From: Dokdonia sp.
GTDB lineage: Bacteria; Bacteroidota; Bacteroidia; Flavobacteriales; Flavobacteriaceae
Direction: 5' to 3'
NCBI GenBank assembly: GCA_020628615.1
Contig: JAHDEV010000018.1
Span: 1-32,865 of the forward strand
Length of the DNA: 32,865 nucleotides
Shown piece after piece: positions 1 through 7,632 of this stretch; position 1 is the first letter of the stretch, and every line of letters begins with the position of its first letter. Below the pieces are notes generated by a model. That model was not told the origin of the DNA, ran no database searches, and worked only from the letters and a program-made list of their open reading frames with translations. The position numbers and the translations under genes are program-made.

Positions 1-54
1 AAGGGTGAAGAGCTTACTAGCTTTATAAAACGCTCTTATGAGATGATTAAATAA
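1..54 (+). CDS. C-terminal end of an upstream gene, possibly MmcQ/YjbR family
   Basis: Frame 1 is open from the window edge to a TAA at 52-54 and gives the last 17 residues, ending ELTSFIKRSYEMIK. A rho-independent terminator follows 33 bp later, which supports a real gene end. The pattern of a helix followed by I-x-x-SYE/D at the extreme C-terminus resembles small MmcQ/YjbR-type DNA-binding proteins. This rests on memory of the family tail only, and the fragment is too short to be sure. Confidence 0.4.
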   Translation, partial: KGEELTSFIKRSYEMIK

Positions 55-86
55 TGTGAGAAGTGCCTAGCACAGCACATTAATAT

Positions 87-126
87 AAACCACCTTTTTC
101 ATTTTTGAAAAAGGTGGTTTTTTTAT
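87..126 (+). terminator. Rho-independent terminator of the upstream gene
   Basis: A 14-bp perfect stem (87-100 with 107-120) closes a 6-nt loop and runs into a T-rich tail. The A-run before the stem makes it potentially bidirectional, but no minus-strand gene ends here. Confidence 0.85.
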
Positions 127-185
127 TTTAGCTATGATTATACGTAACGTCTAGCATATTGTTGCGTCTTATCATACAGTATGAG

Positions 186-208
186 AACACCTACATAATG
201 CAGGTGTT
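186..208. promoter_or_regulatory. 23-bp imperfect inverted repeat upstream of the thioredoxin-like gene
   Basis: AACACCT at 186-192 pairs with AGGTGTT at 202-208, and inner CAT/ATG triplets continue the symmetry around position 197. It ends 27 bp before the ATG at 236. It could be an operator or a leader hairpin. No TAnnTTTG promoter element was recognised near it. Confidence 0.3.
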
Positions 209-235
209 AATTATTAAGATTACAAAAGAAATTAT

Positions 236-790
236 ATGTCACTTACTCCATCTAATATGTTACCGCTAGGTACAAAGGCTCCAGAGTTTCAACTTCTTGA
301 TACGGTTACAAACCAGCTTTGCAGTTATCACGATATTAAGGGTGAGCGCGGTACCGTAGTAATGTTTATATGTAATCATTGCCCTTTTGTGGTACACGTG
401 GTAGATGAGATTGTGCGCATCGCAAACGATTATCGTGTGCTTGGTTTTGGCTTTGTGGCTATAAGTAGTAATGACATTGTAGCATACCCGCAAGACGGCC
501 CAGAGATGATGTGGGCAAATGCTCGTAAAAACAGCTTTACGTTTCCGTATTTACTAGACGAGACGCAAGAGGTGGCAAAAAATTATGACGCCGCCTGCAC
601 GCCAGATTTCTTTGTTTTTGGCCCAGATGATCGCCTTGTGTATAGAGGACAGTTAGATAACAGCAGGCCAGGTAATGGCATTCCGGTAAATGGCAGAGAC
701 CTTAGAGAAGCGCTAGATAATATCTTTAACAGCAAGCCACAAGCCACATTGCAAAAACCAAGTATGGGTTGCAACATAAAGTGGAAATAG
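236..790 (+). CDS. Thioredoxin-family (AhpC/TSA-like redoxin) protein
   Basis: 184 residues without a signal peptide, so probably cytoplasmic. A redoxin fold is shown by the active-site motif C46-N-H-C49-P, the following hydrophobic helix, and the cis-proline element C121-T-P123-D. The C-terminus ends with a third conserved cysteine (C179 in SMGCNIKWK), typical of this uncharacterised bacterial family of CNHCP redoxins. The role is probably thiol-disulfide exchange or peroxide reduction; the substrate is unknown. The ATG at 236 gives the usual family N-terminus (LPLGTKAPEFQL). It appears monocistronic: a terminator lies upstream, and a copy of the 16-bp palindrome lies 20 bp downstream. Confidence 0.8.
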   Translation: MSLTPSNMLPLGTKAPEFQLLDTVTNQLCSYHDIKGERGTVVMFICNHCPFVVHVVDEIVRIANDYRVLGFGFVAISSNDIVAYPQDGPEMMWANARKNSFTFPYLLDETQEVAKNYDAACTPDFFVFGPDDRLVYRGQLDNSRPGNGIPVNGRDLREALDNIFNSKPQATLQKPSMGCNIKWK

Positions 791-810
791 TAGGGGAGTG
801 TTACTTGGTA

Positions 811-826
811 CGCTTTCGCGAAAGCG
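811..826. repeat. Dispersed palindrome, copy 1 (CGCTTTCGCGAAAGCG)
   Basis: Perfect 16-bp palindrome between the redoxin gene and cdaA. The right flank reads CACTCA, shared with copy 3 and close to TACTCA in copy 8. No T-run follows, so it is not an ordinary terminator. Confidence 0.95.
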
Positions 827-945
827 CACTCATACACCTCATACCACATTGAGGTGATTTTATAAAGAGCCGAAAAGCCTATTTTTTATGGCTTAGTATT
901 TTGTGGGTAGGCTATTTCTGCTATTTTTACGTAAATCTCACTTTT

Positions 946-1719
946 TTGGAAATCTTAGAAAATTTACGCATCCTAGACGGCATCGATATTTTACTCGTAG
1001 CCATCTTAATGTTTTACCTCTACCGCCTGGTAAAAGGTACGGTTGCGATAAACATTTTTATAGGTATCGTGGTCATCTACTTGATCTGGCAACTTACCGT
1101 ATTGCTTAAGATGGAGATGCTTAGTACCATCTTGGGGCAGTTTATAGGTGTGGGGATGTTTGCGCTCATAGTCGTTTTCCAGCAGGAAATACGTAAATTT
1201 TTACTCCTCATAGGGAGTACAAACCTCACTAAGGGAGGCTTATTTAAAAACTTTAATTTTTCAAAAAAGGAAGGTACACTAGCCTTAGATCTTAATGCAG
1301 TTCTCACTGCTTGCGAGAATATGGCTGCTTCAAAGACGGGAGCACTTATTATCATAAGAAGAGATACCAGTCTAGAGTTTGTAAAAGATACGGGCGACAG
1401 GATGGAAATCGAGGTAAATAGACCTATTATAGAAAGCGTTTTTTACAAAAACTCAACTCTACACGACGGGGCGATGATTATAGAAGAAAATAAAATTACT
1501 GCCACTAGAGTCATATTACCAGTGACTCAAGAGCGCGATATTCCACTACGTTTTGGACTGAGACACAGAGCTGCCGTAGGTATTACAGAAAAGACAGATG
1601 CGCTCGCTCTGGTAGTGAGTGAGGAGTCTGGTGCGATAAGCTATATAAAGGACGGGGAGTTTGTACTCTATAAAACGATAGACGATTTACGCATACTACT
1701 AGAGACAGAACTTACATAA
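946..1719 (+). CDS. cdaA: Diadenylate cyclase CdaA (c-di-AMP synthase), membrane protein
   Basis: Makes cyclic di-AMP from two ATP. Counting from the TTG at 946 (257 residues), there are three hydrophobic segments (about 12-29, 37-54, 64-80), then a DisA_N domain with TGALIII (131-137), the catalytic DGA motif (174-176) and RHR (206-208). This is the CdaA/DacA architecture, so it should sit in the inner membrane with a cytosolic cyclase domain. The start is uncertain because no ATG exists. TTG at 946 yields MEILENLRILDGIDILL, the normal family beginning; TTG at 901 would add 15 residues. The stop is 3 bp from the next ATG, so it forms an operon with two DUF3667 genes. The CdaR and GlmM partners found beside Firmicute cdaA are absent here. 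Confidence 0.93.
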   Translation: MEILENLRILDGIDILLVAILMFYLYRLVKGTVAINIFIGIVVIYLIWQLTVLLKMEMLSTILGQFIGVGMFALIVVFQQEIRKFLLLIGSTNLTKGGLFKNFNFSKKEGTLALDLNAVLTACENMAASKTGALIIIRRDTSLEFVKDTGDRMEIEVNRPIIESVFYKNSTLHDGAMIIEENKITATRVILPVTQERDIPLRFGLRHRAAVGITEKTDALALVVSEESGAISYIKDGEFVLYKTIDDLRILLETELT

Positions 1720-1722
1720 GCA

Positions 1723-2733
1723 ATGGCAGATAAAAAGTCTAAAAAGCTCCCTAAAAAGGCAAAAGCAAAAAAGCCTAAGAAACAAAAGCGAGAGCTACTT
1801 GTAATCTCAGAGAGTTGTAAAAACTGTGGTACTCCATTAGACTTAGACCAGCGCTTTTGTTCTCATTGTGGCGCAAAGCGTATGCACAATAGGCTTAATA
1901 CACGGAACCTACTAGAAGATTTTACAGAGCGTTTTCTCAATATAGAAAATGTCTTTCTGAAAACGTTTATTGCCCTTTTTACAAAGCCAGAAGATGTCAT
2001 AAATGGTTACATAGATGGGTTGCGAAAGCGTTATATGTCTGCCTTTAGCTATTTTGCTGTGGCACTTACCATAGGGAGTATTTATATTTTCTTGTTTAGA
2101 AATTGGTTTTTAAATACAGAAAATGGACTATTTAATGAATTCTTTACAGGTCTAGAAGCCGGTGCACAATCTAATGGAGGTGATGGTGTGATGGAGATTA
2201 TCAATTTTATGTTTGATTATAACTCCTTTATAAGCTTTCTATACATTCCATTTTTTGCAGTGATTTCAAAAATTGTTTTCTGGAATTATAAGGAGGTAAA
2301 TTTTATAGAGCACATTGTGATATATCTGTATGCATACTCACAAACTCAAATTATAACTAATGTACTTTTTATACTTGCGGGCTGGTCTGCTGCTGGGCAA
2401 ATTATAGTAAGTATGTTTGTATCTACACTACCGTTTTTTTACACGGCATATGTCTTGTATCGCGTGTTTAATTTAAGCATTAAAAGCTTGGTTCTTAAGA
2501 CAGGTATTTTCTTGTTAATTATTGTGCCATTCAGCATTTTACTAAGTGCCATTATAGGTACAGCAATGTATACAGCAGGTTCTTTTGACCCGCTTATAGA
2601 ATCTGTAAAAAAATCTCATAATGCAAGAAGAGCAAAGAGAGATAGCATAAAGCTAGATAGTCTAAAGCTTAAATCTCTTATTCCAGAATCTTTACAAGCA
2701 CCAGTACAGAAAACTCAAGATAGTATAGAGTGA
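1723..2733 (+). CDS. DUF3667-type zinc-ribbon membrane protein, first of a tandem pair
   Basis: 336 residues. A Lys-rich N-terminus (1-25) is followed by a zinc ribbon (C32-x2-C35 ... C46-x2-C49). Then comes a conserved block (RNLLEDF, KTFIALF, PEDVINGYIDGLRKRY) and about five hydrophobic segments (near 109-127, 171-189, 197-218, 226-246, 256-284). The charged C-terminal tail contains DSIKLDSLK. This is the layout of DUF3667 proteins of Bacteroidota, whose function is unknown. It starts 3 bp after cdaA, so the two are almost certainly co-transcribed. A role connected with c-di-AMP or envelope stress is inference from context only. Confidence 0.8.
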   Translation: MADKKSKKLPKKAKAKKPKKQKRELLVISESCKNCGTPLDLDQRFCSHCGAKRMHNRLNTRNLLEDFTERFLNIENVFLKTFIALFTKPEDVINGYIDGLRKRYMSAFSYFAVALTIGSIYIFLFRNWFLNTENGLFNEFFTGLEAGAQSNGGDGVMEIINFMFDYNSFISFLYIPFFAVISKIVFWNYKEVNFIEHIVIYLYAYSQTQIITNVLFILAGWSAAGQIIVSMFVSTLPFFYTAYVLYRVFNLSIKSLVLKTGIFLLIIVPFSILLSAIIGTAMYTAGSFDPLIESVKKSHNARRAKRDSIKLDSLKLKSLIPESLQAPVQKTQDSIE

Positions 2734-2786
2734 CTTTAACATACTTGTAATTTTAGTATTATTGTGATTCTAAATCAATCAATCAA

Positions 2787-3800
2787 ATGAGTAAACTCTC
2801 CAGGGCAGAAAAAAAAGCTTTAAAGAAGCAAAACAATCTCTTAAAAGTAGAAGATACCTGCATAAACTGTGGAGAGTACATTGCACTAGACCAGCGTTTT
2901 TGCTCCCACTGCGGTGGTAAGCGTATTTATAACAGACTCACCTGGCGCAATTTGTTAGAAGATTTCTTTGACAGGTTTTTTAATCTTGAAAATTCTTTTG
3001 TAAAAACTTTTGTAGCGCTGTTTCGACAACCAGAGGATGTAATAGGTGGCTACATAAACGGGATGCGCAAGAAGTACCTTCCTGCCTTTAGTTACTTTGC
3101 AATAGCGATTACATTTACTAGTTTTTATTATTACTTACTCAAAGGTTGGTTTTGGGATAATTATATGACTGCACAAAAGCTTGTTTATGACGAGTCTGTG
3201 CCGCAAGCGCAGCTAGAGCTTCAAGAAAGTATTGCCACCCTTTTTATGGAAAATCAATCACTATATATGTTTTTGATAATTCCTTTTTTTGCGGTGATGT
3301 CCAAAATAGTCTTTTGGAATTATAAAAAATATAATCTCGTAGAGCATTTTGTAATCTATTTATACGTCTATAGTCACTTTTCTATGATAAGTGTTGTAAT
3401 GCAAATTGCATTTATTTGGAGTCCTACTGCACTTAATATTCTAAGTGTAATAGTATTTTTATTAATGCTTATTTATACTATTTATGTGCTTAAAAGACTG
3501 TTTAAACTCACTATGGCAAGTGTGCTTGTAAAGACGCTTTTTTTCTTTTTAATATTTACCGTTTTTTCCTGTGTGTTAAGCTTACCCATAGTTGCCCTAG
3601 GTTTTATGTCTGCAATTGAGGTGAATCAAAACGGTGAAAAAGAAATAGACGACAGCAATTTTATAGGGAAATTTATGAAAATGGCCCAAGAACAAGAACG
3701 CCAAAAGAAGATCAAAGACTCTATAAAGCAAGACAGTGTAAAAAGCCTTGAAGATATACTGGAGATTACTCCAGATATGATTAAAAATAGACCTCAGTAG
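2787..3800 (+). CDS. DUF3667-type zinc-ribbon membrane protein, second of the pair
   Basis: 337 residues and clearly paralogous to the preceding protein along its whole length. Shared parts are the zinc ribbon (C25-x2-C28 ... C39-x2-C42, in LDQRFCSHCG), the RNLLEDF-FDRFFN block, the segment PFFAVMSKIVFWNYKK and the tail motif DSIKQDSVK. Segments between these anchors have diverged (for example the loop after the first hydrophobic segment), so the duplication is not recent. It lies 53 bp after its partner with no terminator between them. Function is unknown; two membrane proteins of one fold could form a heterodimer, which is inference. Confidence 0.8.
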   Translation: MSKLSRAEKKALKKQNNLLKVEDTCINCGEYIALDQRFCSHCGGKRIYNRLTWRNLLEDFFDRFFNLENSFVKTFVALFRQPEDVIGGYINGMRKKYLPAFSYFAIAITFTSFYYYLLKGWFWDNYMTAQKLVYDESVPQAQLELQESIATLFMENQSLYMFLIIPFFAVMSKIVFWNYKKYNLVEHFVIYLYVYSHFSMISVVMQIAFIWSPTALNILSVIVFLLMLIYTIYVLKRLFKLTMASVLVKTLFFFLIFTVFSCVLSLPIVALGFMSAIEVNQNGEKEIDDSNFIGKFMKMAQEQERQKKIKDSIKQDSVKSLEDILEITPDMIKNRPQ

Positions 3801-3805
3801 GAGTA

Positions 3806-3821
3806 CGCTTTCGCGAAAGCG
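3806..3821. repeat. Dispersed palindrome, copy 2
   Basis: Perfect 16-bp palindrome 5 bp after the second DUF3667 stop codon and 80 bp before the cyclase start. The left flank GAGTA is the mirror image of the right flank TACTC of copy 8, suggesting an extended consensus symmetrical over 24-28 bp. Confidence 0.95.
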
Positions 3822-3901
3822 CTATTAAAATCTATAAATCTCTCTTAAAAAGTAGACCATTCTCATAGGAGTATACTTATATTAGAACAAGATACAGTAA
3901 T

Positions 3902-5023
3902 ATGAAAATTTTAGGAAATGAGTTAACCAGAAATGAGATCATATTTTATGTGCGTAGAGCACTGTGGATCTTGCTTGCGTGGACGCTCATCTCAAATATT
4001 ATTTTCTTGTATGATTATGCCACGCTAGTTTCTGCAAATGCGCTTACGTCTAATTTTGATATGGAGGTGTCGTTTAAGGCTAACTTGCTTGTGTCTATAG
4101 TTGCTGGGCTTTTTGGTGGCATCTTTACAGTAAATATAATGGAGCTCTGGCTGCGCAAGTATGCCTTCTGGAAAGCGCTTATTTTTATTACCATACTCTA
4201 TGTTGCGATTGCGTTAATAGTAGGAACCATAGGGGCGTATTACTTTTATAGCGATTCGCTTGGACTAGCCATAGGTAGTCAAGAGCTTCTAGATAGAGTA
4301 TTACAGTTTTATACAGAGCACATATTTATAAAGAACTTTGTAATATGGTTGTTTATCGTGCTGCTCACACTCATTATTTTAATGATAAATGACAAGTATG
4401 GACCGGGCGTTTTTCCAGACTACTTGATGGGGCGTTACTTTTTGCCTAAAAATGAAACCCGCATCTTTATGTTTGCAGACATTAGGGACGCAACGCGCAT
4501 CGCAGAGAAGCTAGGGGAGCAGGAGTATTTTAACTTTCTTAAAGACTTTTTTAATGACATCGCACCAGCCATTATGCAAACTAAAGGCGAAGTATATCAA
4601 TATGTAGGTGATGAGGTAGTTATCACCTGGAAGATGAAAAACGGTATTAAAAATGCAAATGCGCTGCGCTGCTATTACCGTATGAAAAACATTATCTATA
4701 AAAAATCTGTGCGCTATTATAAGCGTTATAATGCCTTGCCAGATTTTAAGGTAGGTTTTCACTACGGGCAAGTAATGGTAGGGGAGTTGGGCAAGATAAA
4801 ACGTGACATTGCCTTTTCTGGAGACGTGCTCAATACAACCGCCCGTATACAAGGTATGTGTAATGATAAAGGTGTAGATATACTCGCCTCAAAGGCCTTT
4901 GCAGATTTGCTTAAAAAACTACCTAAAAACGTAAGAGCGGTAAAAGTAGGGGATGAACTTCTCAAAGGTAAGTCTGAGCAAGTGTCGCTTGTGACATTTG
5001 ACAGGGATGTATCTGCAAAGTAA
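3902..5023 (+). CDS. Membrane-bound class III adenylate/guanylate cyclase
   Basis: 373 residues. About four hydrophobic segments fill 18-160; then a class III nucleotide cyclase domain follows (about 185-370). Visible catalytic residues: metal-binding D193 (FADIRDATR) and D237 (YVGDEVV), and transition-state N311 and R315 (LNTTARIQ). By motif alignment the two positions that usually specify the purine are Q233 (usually Lys in adenylyl cyclases) and A304 (usually Asp or Thr), so the product cannot be read from sequence. The membrane half probably senses a signal or anchors the protein. The gene stands alone, 101 bp after the DUF3667 pair, and is convergent with the ABC exporter. No cAMP receptor is encoded in this window. 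Confidence 0.87.
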   Translation: MKILGNELTRNEIIFYVRRALWILLAWTLISNIIFLYDYATLVSANALTSNFDMEVSFKANLLVSIVAGLFGGIFTVNIMELWLRKYAFWKALIFITILYVAIALIVGTIGAYYFYSDSLGLAIGSQELLDRVLQFYTEHIFIKNFVIWLFIVLLTLIILMINDKYGPGVFPDYLMGRYFLPKNETRIFMFADIRDATRIAEKLGEQEYFNFLKDFFNDIAPAIMQTKGEVYQYVGDEVVITWKMKNGIKNANALRCYYRMKNIIYKKSVRYYKRYNALPDFKVGFHYGQVMVGELGKIKRDIAFSGDVLNTTARIQGMCNDKGVDILASKAFADLLKKLPKNVRAVKVGDELLKGKSEQVSLVTFDRDVSAK

Positions 5024-5049
5024 TATGTTACCCTTCACAATAACATTAT

Positions 5050-5061
5050 TGAGTACGCTTT
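5050..5061. repeat. Half copy of the dispersed palindrome
   Basis: TGAGTACGCTTT matches all 12 bases of the left arm of the extended palindrome (flank TGAGTA plus CGCTTT), but the right arm is replaced by unrelated sequence. It overlaps the stop codon region of the ABC exporter. It is probably a decayed or recombined copy. Confidence 0.5.
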
Positions 5062-6826
5062 AACTTGCCTCGGCCTGCATAAACTGTACTTCATAAAGAT
5101 TACGGTAATGACCATTTTCCTTTTGAAGTAGCTCTTTATGTGTGCCTTGCTCGATAATTTTTCCTTTCTCCATTACGATAATTTGGTCAGCCTTTTTGAT
5201 GGTCGCTAAGCGGTGTGCAATAACGATAGAGGTACGTCCTTTGGTTATTTTCTTAATAGCTTTCTGTATAAGCTGCTCGCTGTGCGAATCTACAGATGAG
5301 GTAGCCTCATCGAGCACAAGTATAGATGGATTACTTACATAAGCTCTTAAGAAAGCAATGAGCTGTCGCTGGCCGCTAGAGAGCATAGAGCCACGCTCTT
5401 TTACATTGTAGTGGTATCCATCTGGAAGGCTAGATATAAACTTATGTACGCCTATAGCCTTAGCACTTTCTACAACCTCCTCTTCTGTAATAGATGGGTC
5501 TTGTAGCGTGATGTTATTGAGTATGGTATCTGCAAATAAGAATACATCTTGCAATACCACCGCAATCTCTTTACGTAAATCTGTGAGCTTTATATCTTTT
5601 ATATCTGTGCCGTCTAGTAATATCTGTCCGCTATCTATCTCATAAAATCTACTTAGTAGATTGATAATTGTAGATTTACCTGCACCAGTAGAGCCCACAA
5701 TTGCGATAGTTTCTCCAGCAGCAGCTTCTAGCGATATACCTTTAAGTACTTCTTCACCTGCCACATACGAGAAGTGTACATCTTTAAAATCTATAACACC
5801 TTTTACATCGTTTAATTCTAGAGTACCTGTATTTGTAATAGAAGACTCTGTATCTAAAATGGTAAATACTCTGTTTGCAGCCACCATCCCCATTTGTAAA
5901 GTATTAAACTTATCTGCTATCTGGCGTAGTGGTGTAAAAAGCATCTGTATGTAACTTATAAAGGCAGTAATTAAACCTATTGTTACAATGTCACTTTGTG
6001 CTGCTTTAAGACCGCCATACCACACAATAAGACCTATGGTAACTGCCGTACAAATCTCTGCAATAGGGAAGAAAATAGAGTTATACCATACAGTCTTGTT
6101 CCAGGCATCTCTGTGCTTGTTATTAATGGCATTAAACTTTTTGTGTTCTATGGCTTCTCTATTAAAAATTTGAACAATTTTCATACCTGTTACACGCTCT
6201 TGTACAAAGGTGTTGAGGTTAGAAACTTGTGTGCGCACTTCTTCAAAAGCAATCTTCATCGCGCGCTGAAAAACGCGAGTGGCATATAATATTATAGGAA
6301 ATACAGCAAGCACAATAAGTGTGAGTCTCCAGCTTTCATAAAACATAAAACCTAAAACAACACTCATTTTGAGCAGGTCTGCAATAATCATAAAGAGCCC
6401 TTGTGAGAAAATACTAGAGATTGTCTCTATATCACCTACAGCTCTAGTCACTAGACGACCCACCGCAGACTTGTCAAAATATTGCATTTTGAACCCAAGC
6501 ATATGGTCAAAGAGTTTAACACGTATATCTTTTATAACCTGCTGGCCTATCCAGTTTGAGAAGTAGATAAACATAAGCTGGAAAACAACCTCACCTACCA
6601 GTACAACCGCCATAAGGCGCAAGTAAAAAAATAAGTCTGTGGCAGAGCGTTGTGAGATCCCTAGATCTATGGCGTTCTTTAAAAAGTAAGGGCGTAGCGC
6701 TGCACAAACAGATAAAATAATCGCTCCCGCTGCGGCTATGTAAAGCCTGCTACGATAAGGTTTCGTAAAGGCAAGTAATCGTTTGAACAACTGTGTGTCA
6801 AAAGCTTTTCCTTTAGTCTCTCCCAT
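5060..6826 (-). CDS. ABC exporter, fused permease and ATPase (MsbA/MdlB-like)
   Basis: 588 residues forming a half-transporter that should work as a homodimer. An N-terminal six-helix exporter domain covers about 25-320, followed by an ATP-binding domain. Walker A is GSTGAGKS (378-385), the signature LSSGQ (482-486), Walker B ILVLDE (502-507), and the switch histidine is in IVIAHR (H538). The signature LSSGQ replaces the commoner LSGGQ but is tolerated in this family. The substrate (lipid A, lipid or drug) cannot be told from sequence. Its ATG lies 14 bp inside the end of truA, so the two genes are translationally close and co-transcribed. It is convergent with the cyclase, with a 36-bp gap and only a weak hairpin (5038-5051). 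Confidence 0.92.
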   Translation of the reverse strand: MGETKGKAFDTQLFKRLLAFTKPYRSRLYIAAAGAIILSVCAALRPYFLKNAIDLGISQRSATDLFFYLRLMAVVLVGEVVFQLMFIYFSNWIGQQVIKDIRVKLFDHMLGFKMQYFDKSAVGRLVTRAVGDIETISSIFSQGLFMIIADLLKMSVVLGFMFYESWRLTLIVLAVFPIILYATRVFQRAMKIAFEEVRTQVSNLNTFVQERVTGMKIVQIFNREAIEHKKFNAINNKHRDAWNKTVWYNSIFFPIAEICTAVTIGLIVWYGGLKAAQSDIVTIGLITAFISYIQMLFTPLRQIADKFNTLQMGMVAANRVFTILDTESSITNTGTLELNDVKGVIDFKDVHFSYVAGEEVLKGISLEAAAGETIAIVGSTGAGKSTIINLLSRFYEIDSGQILLDGTDIKDIKLTDLRKEIAVVLQDVFLFADTILNNITLQDPSITEEEVVESAKAIGVHKFISSLPDGYHYNVKERGSMLSSGQRQLIAFLRAYVSNPSILVLDEATSSVDSHSEQLIQKAIKKITKGRTSIVIAHRLATIKKADQIIVMEKGKIIEQGTHKELLQKENGHYRNLYEVQFMQAEAS

Positions 6827-7583
6827 TGTTTATATAAATTGTTTCTGGATATATAATCTCTGTTAAATATAAGCCGTGTCCCGGTACAGAAGACCCTGCT
6901 TGCGATCTACTCTTACCTTTTACTACCTCGTGTATCCACGAGACAGGTTTTTTGCCTTGTCCTATCTCTAGTAATGTACCTACAATGGCACGTACCATAT
7001 TGCGCAAAAATCGGTTTGCTGTAATATGGAAGTGGTACTCATCTTCGGTTTCTAGCCACTGCGCTCTAGTAATATCACAAAGATACGTGTTGACCTCTGT
7101 CTTTGATTTAGAAAAACATTCAAAATCTGAATAATCTAGCAACACTGCCGCTGCTTCATTCATTAGATTTAGATCTATATCATATGCTATAGCGTGTGCT
7201 TGCTCTGTACTAAAAGGGTTTTTACGTTTTGCAATGCGATAAAGATAAGATCTCGACGTCGCGTCAAAACGTGTATGAGCCTCATCACTCACATTAAAAA
7301 TGCGATGTATGGCAATGTCTGGAGGCAAAAACCTATTGAGTTTATAGGTAAGATTTTTTAATTTATTATCAAGACTTAAATCATCGTTCCAGTCAAAGTG
7401 GGCATACATCTGTGTGGCGTGCACTCCAGCATCTGTACGTCCTGCACCCATTATGAGTACAGGTTTTCTCAAAATGGTACTCAGTGCTTTTTCTATGGTT
7501 TCTTGCACGGTAACAGCATTAGGTTGCCGCTGCCAGCCGTGGTAGTCTTTTCCAAAATAAGAAAGCTCAATAAAATAGCGCAC
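6813..7583 (-). CDS. truA: tRNA pseudouridine(38-40) synthase TruA
   Basis: Isomerises uridines in the tRNA anticodon stem-loop. With the GTG start at 7583 the protein has 256 residues, normal for TruA, and begins VRYFIELSYFGKDYHGWQRQ (first residue read as Met). The catalytic Asp is D51 in GAGRTDAGVHA; the C-terminal half carries FLRNMVRAIVGTLLEIG. An upstream ATG at 7628 would add 15 residues translated from the palindrome and is rejected because the predicted promoter lies there. It overlaps the ABC exporter by 14 bp. It is divergent from the phosphoesterase gene with only 49 bp between start codons. Confidence 0.95.
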   Translation of the reverse strand: MRYFIELSYFGKDYHGWQRQPNAVTVQETIEKALSTILRKPVLIMGAGRTDAGVHATQMYAHFDWNDDLSLDNKLKNLTYKLNRFLPPDIAIHRIFNVSDEAHTRFDATSRSYLYRIAKRKNPFSTEQAHAIAYDIDLNLMNEAAAVLLDYSDFECFSKSKTEVNTYLCDITRAQWLETEDEYHFHITANRFLRNMVRAIVGTLLEIGQGKKPVSWIHEVVKGKSRSQAGSSVPGHGLYLTEIIYPETIYINNGRD

Positions 7584-7590
7584 CGTGTTG

Positions 7591-7598
7591 TATTTTTG
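7591..7598 (+). promoter_or_regulatory. Predicted -7 element for the phosphoesterase gene
   Basis: TATTTTTG fits the Bacteroidota TAnnTTTG element 34 bp before the ATG at 7633. No good TTG lies 19-20 bp upstream. If used, the short leader would contain palindrome copy 3 as a hairpin just before the start codon. Confidence 0.4.
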
Positions 7599-7601
7599 TA
7601 G

Positions 7602-7632
7602 CAAATATACGCTTTCGCGAAAGCGCACTCAA
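7602..7632 (-). promoter_or_regulatory. Predicted truA promoter with the palindrome in its spacer
   Basis: Read on the minus strand: TTG at 7632-7630, a 20-bp spacer, then TATATTTG at 7609-7602. This is a full match to TTG-N(19-20)-TAnnTTTG. It would start RNA about 15 bp before the GTG. The 16-bp palindrome (7610-7625) lies wholly inside the spacer and touches the -7 element. Confidence 0.6.
7610..7625. repeat. Dispersed palindrome, copy 3, inside the truA/phosphoesterase divergent promoter
   Basis: Perfect 16-bp palindrome in a 49-bp intergenic region. Flanks are TA on the left and CACTCA on the right. It ends 7 bp before the phosphoesterase ATG. Confidence 0.95.

Noticed and set aside
811-826. 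The palindrome as a rho-independent terminator
   Set aside because: No copy is followed by its own T-run, two copies come directly after complete terminators, and three lie within coding sequence.
901-945. TTG at 901 as the cdaA start
   Set aside because: The extra 15 residues are not typical of the family, while TTG at 946 gives the usual N-terminus. It cannot be excluded.
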